DNA of 9,316 nucleotides from Archangium sp. (lineage in GTDB: Bacteria; Myxococcota; Myxococcia; Myxococcales; Myxococcaceae): the NCBI GenBank assembly GCA_016793525.1, contig JAEUJT010000020.1:1-9316 (forward strand), written 5' to 3'. Positions 1-6,953 of this stretch are shown piece by piece. A model generated the notes under the pieces. The model did no database searches. It saw only the letters and a list, made by a program, of their open reading frames with translations, and was not told the DNA's origin. The translations under genes were made by a program, and so were the position numbers. Position 1 is the stretch's first letter. Every line of letters starts with the position of its first letter.

Positions 1-768
1 CGCCGGTGCCGCGATCGAGGGAATGGCCACGCCCGAGGCGGCGAGCAGCGCGATGCGCTCCTTGGCGAGCCGGCTGGCCGACGACTCCGGCGCGAGCGAC
101 TGAATCTCGGCGAACTGCTTCGCGGCGCCATCGTTGTCGCCCTTCAGCTGGAGCAATCGGGCGCGGTGGTACAGGCCCATGCCCTTCATGAAGTCGCTTT
201 TGTTCTCTTTGGCGAGCTGATCGAACGCGGCGAGCGCGTCGTCGTACTTGTTCTGCGCCTCGAAGGCGTAGCCGCGGGCCTCGAGCGCCGCCGGGCGAAG
301 CGGGTCGGTCGACTCGACCGAACGAATGTACTCGTCGAGCAGCGGCATGGCCTCGGCGGCCTTGCCCTGGCGGAGGAGCGCCTGCGCCAACGGCAACGCC
401 GCGCTGAGGGCCGCGCGCTTACCGTCGTTCGCCTTGCGGAACTCGGTGAGCTTGGTCACGAGCGCTTCGTCTTTCTCTTGCTCGCTTTTGAAGGGCGCCT
501 CGTCGGGCGCCGGAGGCACCGCGGGCGGCACCGCGTTCACTTCACGGTTGAGCACGCGCAGCGCGGAACCGAACCCCAGAGTCGCCTTCGTCTCGGCGCG
601 TGAGCTGATCTCGCGCACCACGGCGACCACGCCGAAGATCACGAACACGCCGACAACAGCGAACAGCACCGTGCGGCCGTTTGTCTCGAACCACGGCAGC
701 GCCTGCGCGCCGAGCTTCTGGAACTCATCGGGGGCCTTCAGCTGCTTCTGGTCGTCTTTGTAGGACAT
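1..768 (-). CDS. Membrane-anchored TPR protein, YfgM-like (3' end outside window)
   Basis: The frame is open from an ATG at 768-766 to the window edge, giving 256 codons with no stop, so the C-terminus is missing. Residues 1-33 are hydrophilic, 34-52 form one hydrophobic membrane segment, and a proline-rich stretch (about 79-92) leads into a helical region. Three TPR-like helix pairs follow at about 121-151, 157-190 and 196-229, with typical small/aromatic spacing such as GYAFEAQNKYDDALAAF. A short N-terminal cytoplasmic tail, one membrane pass and an exported TPR domain is the layout of YfgM, the SecYEG-associated partner of the isomerase PpiD in E. coli. In E. coli, yfgM also lies near der (hisS-yfgM-bamB-der), which supports the comparison. 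It starts 39 bases after the der stop, with no obvious Shine-Dalgarno sequence. TPR and membrane topology are secure; equivalence to YfgM is inference. Confidence 0.8.
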   Translation of the reverse strand, partial: MSYKDDQKQLKAPDEFQKLGAQALPWFETNGRTVLFAVVGVFVIFGVVAVVREISSRAETKATLGFGSALRVLNREVNAVPPAVPPAPDEAPFKSEQEKDEALVTKLTEFRKANDGKRAALSAALPLAQALLRQGKAAEAMPLLDEYIRSVESTDPLRPAALEARGYAFEAQNKYDDALAAFDQLAKENKSDFMKGMGLYHRARLLQLKGDNDGAAKQFAEIQSLAPESSASRLAKERIALLAASGVAIPSIAAPA

Positions 769-778
769 GCGCGCGCGG

Positions 779-807
779 TGTGTAGGGTGATGAAACAGCC
801 ATGTCAA
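779..807 (-). promoter_or_regulatory. Candidate internal promoter for the TPR gene
   Basis: On the minus strand, directly after the der stop codon (810-808), a perfect sigma-70-type -35 hexamer TTGACA lies at 807-802. After a 17-base spacer comes TACACA at 784-779, which matches TATAAT at three of six positions. The stretch is more AT-rich than its surroundings. A start about 7 bases past the -10 would fall near 772, only a few bases before the ATG at 768, so the transcript would be nearly leaderless. This fits the lack of a ribosome binding site there. The spacing and -35 are good, but the -10 is weak. Confidence 0.4.
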
Positions 808-2283
808 TCAAGGGTTTGGGCGAGGCTTGCGCTTCCGACGAGCGGCATCGCGGATCGATTGCTCTCTATTTTTGAAACGCTGCCCCTGAGCGGCTCGCTT
901 CTCCTTACCGGGGCGCTCACGCCAGAACAGCCGCAGCGGCACCTTCAGGTCGAAGGTCTTGCGCAGATAGTTCGAGACGTAGCGCGCGTACTGGTCGGGT
1001 ACGCCGGCGGGCGCGTTGCAAATGAAGGCGAAGCTGGGCGGCGCTGAGCCCACCTGCATCGCGTAGTAGAGCTTCAGCTGCTTGCCGTTGATGATCGGCA
1101 TCGAGTGTTCGGTGGTGACGTGTTCGATCAGCCGGTTCAGCCGCGGCGTCGGAGCGCGGAACGCCTGTTGGGCGTGCAGCTGCGTGGCGAGCTCGAGCAC
1201 CTTGGTGACCTTCATGCCCTCCTTGGCGGAGATGAAGACCATCGGCGCCCAGGCCACGAAGGTCAGGTACCACTTGAGGCTCTCGCGGAACGTCTCCTCG
1301 CGGGCGGTGCCGCGAACCAGGTCCCACTTGTTGACGACGATGATCAGCGCCCTGCCCTTCTCTTCGGCCAGGCCCGCGATCTTCCGGTCTTGATCGACCC
1401 CCGCTTCGGTCGCGTCGAGCACGAGCGCGGTGACGTCGGAGTCTTCGACCGCGCGCAGCGCCCCCAGCACTGAAAACGCCTCGACCCGCTGTGTCACCGC
1501 CGACTTGCGGCGAATGCCCGCGGTGTCGACGAGCACCAGATCTCGGTCCTTCCACCTCAGGGCGGAGTCGATCGGGTCACGGGTGGTGCCGGCGATGGGG
1601 CTGACGATGACGCGCTCTTCGCCCAGCAGCGCGTTCACCAGCGTCGACTTGCCGACGTTGGGGCGGCCGACGATCGCGATTCGAATCGGTGCGTCGGCGG
1701 CGGGCGCCTCGGCCTCGTCGGTCCCCTCCCCCTCGTCATCCTCCTCCTCCACAACCACGTCTTCGGGCGCGATCGGAGGGAGCAGCTTGACGATCTCTTC
1801 GCCGAGCTCCGCGATGCCGATGTTGTGCTCGCCCGAGGTGATGAGCGGTTCGCCGAGGCCGAGGCTGTGGAATTCGGCCGGAGCCGTGTGCCGCAGCGCC
1901 GGGGTGTCGACCTTGTTCACCACCACCAGCTTGGGGCGGTTCGACTTTCGGAGGAACGAGGCGACATCGCGATCGGCCGACGTGACGCCGACCCGGCCGT
2001 CGACGATGAGGACGATCACGTCGGCGGCCTCAACCGCCGCCTGCGCCTGCAACCGAATCTGGGAGGCCAGCTGATCTTCGTCGCCGTCGAGCACGAAGCC
2101 ACCGGTGTCGACCACCGTCACCGGCCGGTACTCGAGCTCGGTGTCCATGAAGTGGCGATCGCGCGTCACGCCCGGGGTGTCTTCGACGATCGCTCGCTTC
2201 CGCCCGATGAGCCGGTTGAAGAGCGTCGACTTGCCGACGTTGGGGCGACCGACGATGGCGATGATGGGGCGGCGAGCGGGCAT
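808..2283 (-). CDS. der: Ribosome biogenesis GTPase Der (EngA)
   Basis: This 491-residue protein has two tandem GTPase domains and a C-terminal KH-like domain, the layout unique to Der/EngA. Der is an essential factor for late 50S subunit assembly and acts in the cytoplasm on the ribosome. Domain 1 has G1 GRPNVGKS (12-19), G2 Thr40, G3 DTGG (59-62) and G4 NKVD (123-126). Domain 2 has G1 GRPNVGKS (206-213), G2 around Thr233-Thr234, G3 DTAG (253-256) and G4 NKWD (318-321). An acidic linker (about 172-199, rich in Glu/Asp/Ala) joins them. The KH-like domain covers about 370-465, followed by a strongly basic tail rich in Arg and Lys. The length is slightly above usual because of linker and tail. 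The ATG is the natural start, since G1 begins 12 residues in; only a weak purine stretch precedes it. It follows the lipid kinase gene by 30 bases. Confidence 0.98.
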   Translation of the reverse strand: MPARRPIIAIVGRPNVGKSTLFNRLIGRKRAIVEDTPGVTRDRHFMDTELEYRPVTVVDTGGFVLDGDEDQLASQIRLQAQAAVEAADVIVLIVDGRVGVTSADRDVASFLRKSNRPKLVVVNKVDTPALRHTAPAEFHSLGLGEPLITSGEHNIGIAELGEEIVKLLPPIAPEDVVVEEEDDEGEGTDEAEAPAADAPIRIAIVGRPNVGKSTLVNALLGEERVIVSPIAGTTRDPIDSALRWKDRDLVLVDTAGIRRKSAVTQRVEAFSVLGALRAVEDSDVTALVLDATEAGVDQDRKIAGLAEEKGRALIIVVNKWDLVRGTAREETFRESLKWYLTFVAWAPMVFISAKEGMKVTKVLELATQLHAQQAFRAPTPRLNRLIEHVTTEHSMPIINGKQLKLYYAMQVGSAPPSFAFICNAPAGVPDQYARYVSNYLRKTFDLKVPLRLFWRERPGKEKRAAQGQRFKNREQSIRDAARRKRKPRPNP

Positions 2284-2313
2284 GGCGCTCTGGCCTGTAC
2301 CACGGCTCCGCGC

Positions 2314-3258
2314 TCAGATGAGGGTGAGCGCCAACCACGCGCCCGCGGCCGACGCGACGGGAATGGAGAAGTTGTCGTCGACCCGCACGCTCACCAGCTC
2401 GGCGATCGCTCCGGCCAGCGCGGCGGCGGCAGCGACCACCAGCCCGCGAGACGCGCCGAGTTCGGGGTGAAACCCGGAGATCACCGCCCAAGCCACCAGC
2501 GCTCCGCTGGCGACGAACGCGAGCGACCCCTCGAGGGACCGCCCGTTGATCAGCTTGTTGCGCCCGTAGCGCCGCCCGATGAACGCGGCGATGGGATCCG
2601 CCACGCCGAGAATGGCCACCCCCGCGGCGCAGAGCAGCGGGTTGCGCGTGAGGGTGAGCACCAGCAGCGCCGTCGCGTACCAGGTGGCCGAGTTGATTCT
2701 GTACGTCTCGTGCGCGTGGGCCACCGGCCCGAAGAGCTTCATCAGCGCGGTGTTGATCGACGGGCGCCAACGGCGGGTGAGCTCCATGCTCCACCCCGCG
2801 ACGGCGTACAGCCCGGCGAGCCCGATCAAGATCTCGCTCGAGGGTGACAGCTCGATGATGGCGACCGCGAGCGCCGCGGAGAAGACGTGAAAGAAGCTGC
2901 GCGCCCAATTCGTGGGGCGGAGGCTGGGCACGTGCACCCGGTGCGCGCGGAGCGACGCGGCCATCGCCTCGTAGGCTGGCTGCATGCGCTGCTTGAACGC
3001 GAGCCACTGACTCTTGAGCTCGGTGGAGTCGCTTTGGAGCGAGGGCCGGGTCTCGTCGAGCGTACCGGCCAGCGGCGCGAGGCGGTGTCGGCCGGTCATG
3101 CGCAGCCGCACCTGGTCGAGCGCCGCGGAGTGCTTCGGAGCCGCGTCATCACGCCAGCGAACGGGGTCGATCTCGCTCAACACCCCGTACAGCTGCAGCA
3201 CCACCGCTTTGTCCTCGAGAAGCTCAGCGCGCATGCCCCACTGTGTAACGAGGCGCAC
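2314..3258 (-). CDS. Integral membrane CTP-type lipid kinase (dolichol/phytol/diacylglycerol kinase family)
   Basis: The C-terminal two thirds of this 314-residue protein hold about seven hydrophobic segments (near 121-137, 140-158, 187-204, 206-227, 243-262, 271-290, 298-314). The family core is visible at 218-245: an Asp in GVADPIAAFIG, then a basic RRYGR turn and NGRSLEGS, matching the D-x-x-A-x-x-x-G-(K/R)-x-x-G ... (K/R)-S-x-E-G-S pattern of SEC59, DGK1 and VTE5. The later DDNFSIP (294-300) matches the family's DDN-x-x-x-P. These enzymes usually transfer phosphate from CTP to a lipid alcohol; the lipid here cannot be told. Residues 1-118 are hydrophilic, helical and not part of the usual fold. 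The GTG at 3258-3256 is the first start after two in-frame stops (TAA of era and a TGA). An ATG eight codons later (3234-3232) is equally possible; neither has a clear ribosome binding site. It lies 33 bases after era. Confidence 0.85.
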   Translation of the reverse strand: MRLVTQWGMRAELLEDKAVVLQLYGVLSEIDPVRWRDDAAPKHSAALDQVRLRMTGRHRLAPLAGTLDETRPSLQSDSTELKSQWLAFKQRMQPAYEAMAASLRAHRVHVPSLRPTNWARSFFHVFSAALAVAIIELSPSSEILIGLAGLYAVAGWSMELTRRWRPSINTALMKLFGPVAHAHETYRINSATWYATALLVLTLTRNPLLCAAGVAILGVADPIAAFIGRRYGRNKLINGRSLEGSLAFVASGALVAWAVISGFHPELGASRGLVVAAAAALAGAIAELVSVRVDDNFSIPVASAAGAWLALTLI

Positions 3259-3291
3259 GTCATGGCCGTGTCAGCGATCGTCACCGACGAG

Positions 3292-4317
3292 TTAGGTCGC
3301 GGTGTAACCGAGCTTACGCAGCCCGTCTGGGCGCTCGCTCCATCGAGGCTCGACCTTGATCTGGAGCGAAAGGTACACATTCGCGCCTATCAGGCGCTCG
3401 ATGGCGTGGCGGGCATCGGTGCCAATGGTTTTGAGCATCTGCCCCTGCTTGCCGATGATGATCGCCTTCTGCGACTCCCGCTCGACGAAGACGCTGGCGT
3501 GAATGCGCACCAGGCCGGTCAGCCTGGGGCCCTTCGGCGGGGTGGGCGCTTTCCCACCCTTCTTCGTCTTTCGCTCGGGAGGGGGCGTAAAGCGATCGGT
3601 CTCGTCGAAGACCTCGATCACCACCGCGGTGGAGTACGGGATCTCCTGCCGGGTGTGACGCAGCACCTGCTCGCGAATGAACTCGCTGGCGAGCGAGCGC
3701 TCTTCTTGATCGGTGAAGACGTCTTCGGCGTAGAGCGGCTGTCCCTCGGGGAGCAGCGGCAGCACCACCGCCCGCAGCGCGTCGACACCTTCTCCTGTCT
3801 TGGCGGCGATGGGCAGCACGTCGACGAAGGGAAACGCCTCGCGCCACACGGCGATCATCGGCAGCAGCAGCTTCTTCTTCACCGTATCGATTTTGTTGAT
3901 GACCAAAATCACCGGCTTCCCCACGCGCTGGAGGCGCTGGAGGATCTGCTTGTTGCCGGGGCCGATCTCCGGAGTGCGATCTTCGCGCAGCCCCTCGGCT
4001 TCGATCACCAGCAGCACCACGTCGGCGTCTTCGGCGGCGCCCTGCGCCACGTCGACCATGAAGGCGTTGAGCGCCCCCTTGGCCTGGTGCACGCCGGGGG
4101 TATCGACGAACGCGATCTGCCCGTTGGGCACGTTGATCACGCCCAAGATCTTGGTGCGCGTCGTCTGCGGTTTGGGCGAGACGATGGCAACCTTCTCGCC
4201 CAGCAGTCGGTTGAGCAACGTGCTCTTGCCGACGTTGGGGCGGCCAATGAGGGCCGCGAAGCCGCTCCGGAACACCCGCGGCGTGCTGTCTCCCCCATCG
4301 GTGCCGCTGTCAGTCAT
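3292..4317 (-). CDS. era: GTPase Era
   Basis: This 341-residue protein has an N-terminal GTPase domain and a C-terminal KH RNA-binding domain, as in Era, which binds the 3' end of 16S rRNA during 30S maturation. Visible motifs are G1 GRPNVGKS (25-32), G2 with TT at 52-53 in PQTTRTK, G3 DTPG (72-75), G4 NKID (141-144) and G5 AAK (171-173, where SAK is more usual). The KH domain covers about 205-328, with GKQGQMLKTIG (289-299) as its GxxG-bearing RNA-binding loop. A Lys/Pro-rich stretch at about 241-266 lengthens the segment between the EVFDE strand and GLVRIHA compared with typical Era of about 300 residues. A 15-residue polar N-terminal extension precedes the GTPase fold. The ATG at 4317-4315 follows the upstream cyclophilin by 31 bases and has no clear Shine-Dalgarno sequence. 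Co-transcription with rnc is classical, but here three isomerase genes separate the two. Confidence 0.97.
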   Translation of the reverse strand: MTDSGTDGGDSTPRVFRSGFAALIGRPNVGKSTLLNRLLGEKVAIVSPKPQTTRTKILGVINVPNGQIAFVDTPGVHQAKGALNAFMVDVAQGAAEDADVVLLVIEAEGLREDRTPEIGPGNKQILQRLQRVGKPVILVINKIDTVKKKLLLPMIAVWREAFPFVDVLPIAAKTGEGVDALRAVVLPLLPEGQPLYAEDVFTDQEERSLASEFIREQVLRHTRQEIPYSTAVVIEVFDETDRFTPPPERKTKKGGKAPTPPKGPRLTGLVRIHASVFVERESQKAIIIGKQGQMLKTIGTDARHAIERLIGANVYLSLQIKVEPRWSERPDGLRKLGYTAT

Positions 4318-4330
4318 GACGTCACGATCA

Positions 4331-4348
4331 CGTTCACGGCGTCTTCGT

Positions 4349-4360
<12 letters not shown>
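4331..4360. repeat. Perfect 15-base tandem duplication over a stop codon
   Basis: The plus-strand unit CGTTCACGGCGTCTT occurs at 4331-4345 and again, identical, at 4346-4360. On the coding (minus) strand it duplicates the last codons of the cyclophilin (Lys-Thr-Pro-stop-Thr). As 15 is a multiple of three, the downstream copy carries a second in-frame TGA, and two more in-frame TGAs follow before era. This looks like replication slippage that lengthened the cyclophilin-era spacer. Confidence 0.95.
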
Positions 4361-4900
<540 letters not shown>

Positions 4901-4936
4901 GGGCGTTCCCTCTGTGTGGTGGTGCGGTGCGGCGGT

Positions 4937-5575
4937 TTACGGCAAGCGTTCGACGATTTCGATGTGTTTGATGGTGACCGGCGTATTCGGGCGGTCGCCC
5001 GGGCCCCGCTCGACGCGGGAGATCGCTTCGACGATCTCGTACCCCTTCAGCACCTCACCGAAGATGGTGTGTTTGCCGTTGAGGTACCCCGGGGTCGAGG
5101 TGGTGATGAAGAACTGGCTGCCGTTGGTACCGGGGCCGGCATTCGCCATGGCCAGCAACCCGACGCGGTCGAATGTGCGCCCGCTCTGGAACTCATCTTC
5201 GAAGCGGTACCCCGGGTCGCCGGTGCCGCTGCCGAGCGGGTCGCCGCCCTGAATCATGAAGCCGGGAATGACGCGGTGAAAGATCGTGCCGTCGTAGAGC
5301 GGCGTGCCCTTGGGCATGGCGCCCTTGGCCGGGTGCTTCCACTCCCGCTCTCCGGTGGCGAGGCCGACGAAGTTCTTCACCGTCTTGGGTGCGTCTTTCG
5401 AGAACAGCTTGATCGACACGTCACCCTGCGAGGTGTGGACGATCGCGAACAGCTCAACGCCCGCGGCCGCCTTGTCAGACAACGTGGCGTCAGCGCCCTT
5501 GGCCGGACCGCTCTCCGACTTGCAGCCCCCGAGCGCCGCGCAGGCCAGCGCGCTCGCCACCAGCCGGGCGATCAT
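4937..5575 (-). CDS. Cyclophilin-type peptidyl-prolyl isomerase, predicted lipoprotein
   Basis: This 212-residue protein begins with a lipoprotein signal: Arg4, a hydrophobic stretch and the lipobox LGGC with Cys18 as the lipidated residue. A Lys at +2 gives no Asp retention signal of the E. coli type. A flexible, Ala/Gly/Lys-rich linker of about 20 residues leads to the cyclophilin domain (about 41-210). Core residues present are FHR (Arg101), FMIQGGDP (Gln109), [16 protein letters not shown] (143-158) and His169. The position of CypA Trp121 is Tyr164. The predicted role is proline isomerisation of exported proteins at a membrane surface; whether inner or outer membrane cannot be settled from sequence. 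Its ATG overlaps the stop of the upstream cyclophilin (ATGA at 5575-5572), and AAGGGG at 5586-5581 is a reasonable ribosome binding site five bases upstream. This indicates coupled translation of the two exported forms. Confidence 0.95.
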   Translation of the reverse strand: MIARLVASALACAALGGCKSESGPAKGADATLSDKAAAGVELFAIVHTSQGDVSIKLFSKDAPKTVKNFVGLATGEREWKHPAKGAMPKGTPLYDGTIFHRVIPGFMIQGGDPLGSGTGDPGYRFEDEFQSGRTFDRVGLLAMANAGPGTNGSQFFITTSTPGYLNGKHTIFGEVLKGYEIVEAISRVERGPGDRPNTPVTIKHIEIVERLP

Positions 5576-6207
5576 TTCGCCCCCTTCGCGGCCGCAGGCG
5601 GCTTCTCGGAGATGGTCAACTTGGTGATCTTCACCTCGCTGACCGGGCGGTTGCCGGCGGCGGTCTGCACGGTGGAGATCGCGACCACCACGTCGTACCC
5701 AGACACCACCTCACCGAAGATGGTGTGTTTGCCGTTCAGGTGCCGCGGGGTCGACGTGGTGATGAAAAACTGGCTGCCGTTGGTCGCCGGGCCGCGGTTC
5801 GCCATGGCCAGCATGCCCACCTTGTCGAACTTGCGACCCGACTGGAACTCGTCTTCGAACGTGTAGCCCGGGCCGCCCCGGCCGCTGCCCTGCGGGTCTC
5901 CACCCTGGATCATGAAGTCGGGGATGACGCGGTGGAAGATGAGGCCGTCGTAGAACCGGCGTTTCTCCTTCTTGCCAGTGGCCTCGTTCGTGAACTCCTT
6001 CTCACCTTCGGCGAGGCCCACGAAGTTCGCGACCGTCTTGGGCGCGTCCTTCGCGTAGAGCCGCACCACGATGTCGCCTTGGGTGGTGGAGAAGGTGGCC
6101 CACAGATCTTTTCCACTCTGCGCGGCCGAGGTGAACTTGCCTTGGGCCATGGTGCTGCCAGCGAGCACAACGACGGCCACCGAGATCATCGAACGAAGAA
6201 GGTTCAT
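5572..6207 (-). CDS. Cyclophilin-type peptidyl-prolyl isomerase, secreted/periplasmic form
   Basis: This is 211 residues from the ATG at 6207-6205. The same frame stays open far upstream into rnc, but that part is only a shadow of rnc. The N-terminus (Arg5, then a hydrophobic run 7-17, then GSTMAQ) is a typical Sec signal peptide, with likely cleavage after Ala21. No Cys is present, so it is not a lipoprotein. The cyclophilin domain spans about 34-200, with FHR (Arg93), FMIQGGDP (Gln101), SQFFIT (145-150) and His161. Two positions differ from its neighbours: NRGP in place of NAGP (Arg138, the CypA Ala103 position beside the substrate pocket) and His156 at the CypA Trp121 position. The C-terminal tail is Ala/Lys/Pro-rich. 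It starts 35 bases after rnc. No Shine-Dalgarno sequence is visible; a GC hairpin lies there instead. Confidence 0.93.
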   Translation of the reverse strand: MNLLRSMISVAVVVLAGSTMAQGKFTSAAQSGKDLWATFSTTQGDIVVRLYAKDAPKTVANFVGLAEGEKEFTNEATGKKEKRRFYDGLIFHRVIPDFMIQGGDPQGSGRGGPGYTFEDEFQSGRKFDKVGMLAMANRGPATNGSQFFITTSTPRHLNGKHTIFGEVVSGYDVVVAISTVQTAAGNRPVSEVKITKLTISEKPPAAAKGAK

Positions 6208-6208
6208 A

Positions 6209-6230
6209 CGGGGGCCGGAAGCTACCCCCG
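6209..6230 (-). promoter_or_regulatory. GC-rich inverted repeat abutting the start of the secreted cyclophilin
   Basis: In the rnc-cyclophilin spacer, the mRNA-sense strand carries CGGGGG (6230-6225) and CCCCCG (6214-6209), a perfect 6-base-pair stem with a 10-base loop. It ends one base before the ATG at 6207. A competing 5-base-pair stem, GCCGG (6232-6228) with CCGGC (6218-6214), overlaps it, so the two cannot form together. There is no U-tract, so it is not a normal terminator. A structure here would cover the ribosome landing site, but a chance GC inverted repeat is also possible. Confidence 0.35.
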
Positions 6231-6242
6231 GCGACTCCGGCG

Positions 6243-6953
6243 TCAAGGCGCTTTCGCGTGCAGCATCTCGAGCGTGGCGCGGGCGGCGGCCTGCTCGGCC
6301 TCTTTCTTCGAGCGGCCGCTGGAGCGGGCGAACACGTCGGTGCCGATGAGCACCTCGACCTCGAAAATCTTCTCGTGCTCCGGCCCGTGCTCGCGCACCA
6401 CGCGGTATCGCGGCGCCGCCTTGAGCCGACCTTGCGCGTCTTCTTGCAAACGCGACTTGTAGTCGTGCCCCAGCCGGCCCGCCGCCACGCCGTCGAGCGC
6501 CTCGGCGAACACCCGATCGACGAAGGCCAACACCGGGTCCATGCCGTTCGAAAGGTAGAGCGCGCCGACGACCGCTTCGATCGCGTCGGCCAGCACCGAG
6601 CTCTTGTCGCGGCCGCCGGTCATCGCTTCTCCCCTGCCGAGGAGCAGCAGATCGCCGAGGCCCAGCCCGCGCGCGATGCGCGAGAGCCCCTCTTCGTTGA
6701 CGATCAGCGCTCGCAGCTTCGACAGCTCGCCCTCGTCGGCCTGGGGAAAGCGCTGCATCAGCCGCTGCCCGATGACGAGATCGACCACCGCGTCGCCCAG
6801 AAATTCGAGGCGCTCGTTGTCGGCGCAGGGCTCGTCTTTGTGCTCGTTGCAGTAGCTCTTGTGCGTCAGGGCGGTGCTTGCGAGTGCCGGGTCGACGAAC
6901 GTCACCCCGAGACACCGCTCGAGCGCAGTGACCGCTGGCGTTCGGGCGCTCAC
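6243..6953 (-). CDS. rnc: Ribonuclease III
   Basis: This 236-residue protein has an N-terminal RNase III domain (about 8-155) and a C-terminal double-stranded RNA-binding domain (about 164-233). It cleaves double-stranded RNA, notably the rRNA precursor. The signature NERLEFLGD (46-54) supplies Glu47, Glu50 and Asp54. Glu74 in DEGELSKLR, and Asp123 and Glu126 in ADAIEAVVGALYL, complete the set matching E. coli Glu38, Glu41, Asp45, Glu65, Asp114 and Glu117, so the enzyme should be active. DYKSRLQE (164-171) opens the RNA-binding domain, and GRSKKEAEQAAA (213-224) is its basic helix start. Translation starts at GTG (6953-6951), overlapping the upstream stop as GTGA. GAGG at 6964-6961 lies seven bases before it, a good ribosome binding site. 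An eight-residue spacer within the HKSYCNEHKDEPCADNE region makes the first helix loop longer than in E. coli. Confidence 0.97.
   Translation of the reverse strand: MSARTPAVTALERCLGVTFVDPALASTALTHKSYCNEHKDEPCADNERLEFLGDAVVDLVIGQRLMQRFPQADEGELSKLRALIVNEEGLSRIARGLGLGDLLLLGRGEAMTGGRDKSSVLADAIEAVVGALYLSNGMDPVLAFVDRVFAEALDGVAAGRLGHDYKSRLQEDAQGRLKAAPRYRVVREHGPEHEKIFEVEVLIGTDVFARSSGRSKKEAEQAAARATLEMLHAKAP

Noticed and set aside
1717..1752. Short trinucleotide-like run (plus-strand TCC/CTC) within der
   Set aside because: It encodes the acidic Glu/Asp linker between the two GTPase domains, a common Der feature, not a microsatellite of note.
1828..1838. Der first-domain G5 motif reading SGEH rather than SAEH
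   Set aside because: G5 is the least conserved GTPase motif and the EHN part occurs in other Der proteins. All other motifs are intact, so loss of function is not suggested.
2284..2313. Possible terminator between the lipid kinase and der
   Set aside because: No stable stem followed by a U-tract can be found in these 30 bases. The spacing fits an operon junction.
4317..4324. Perfect palindrome TGACGTCA overlapping the era start
   Set aside because: An 8-base palindrome within codons and beside TGA/ATG signals is expected by chance; there is no second copy or promoter context.
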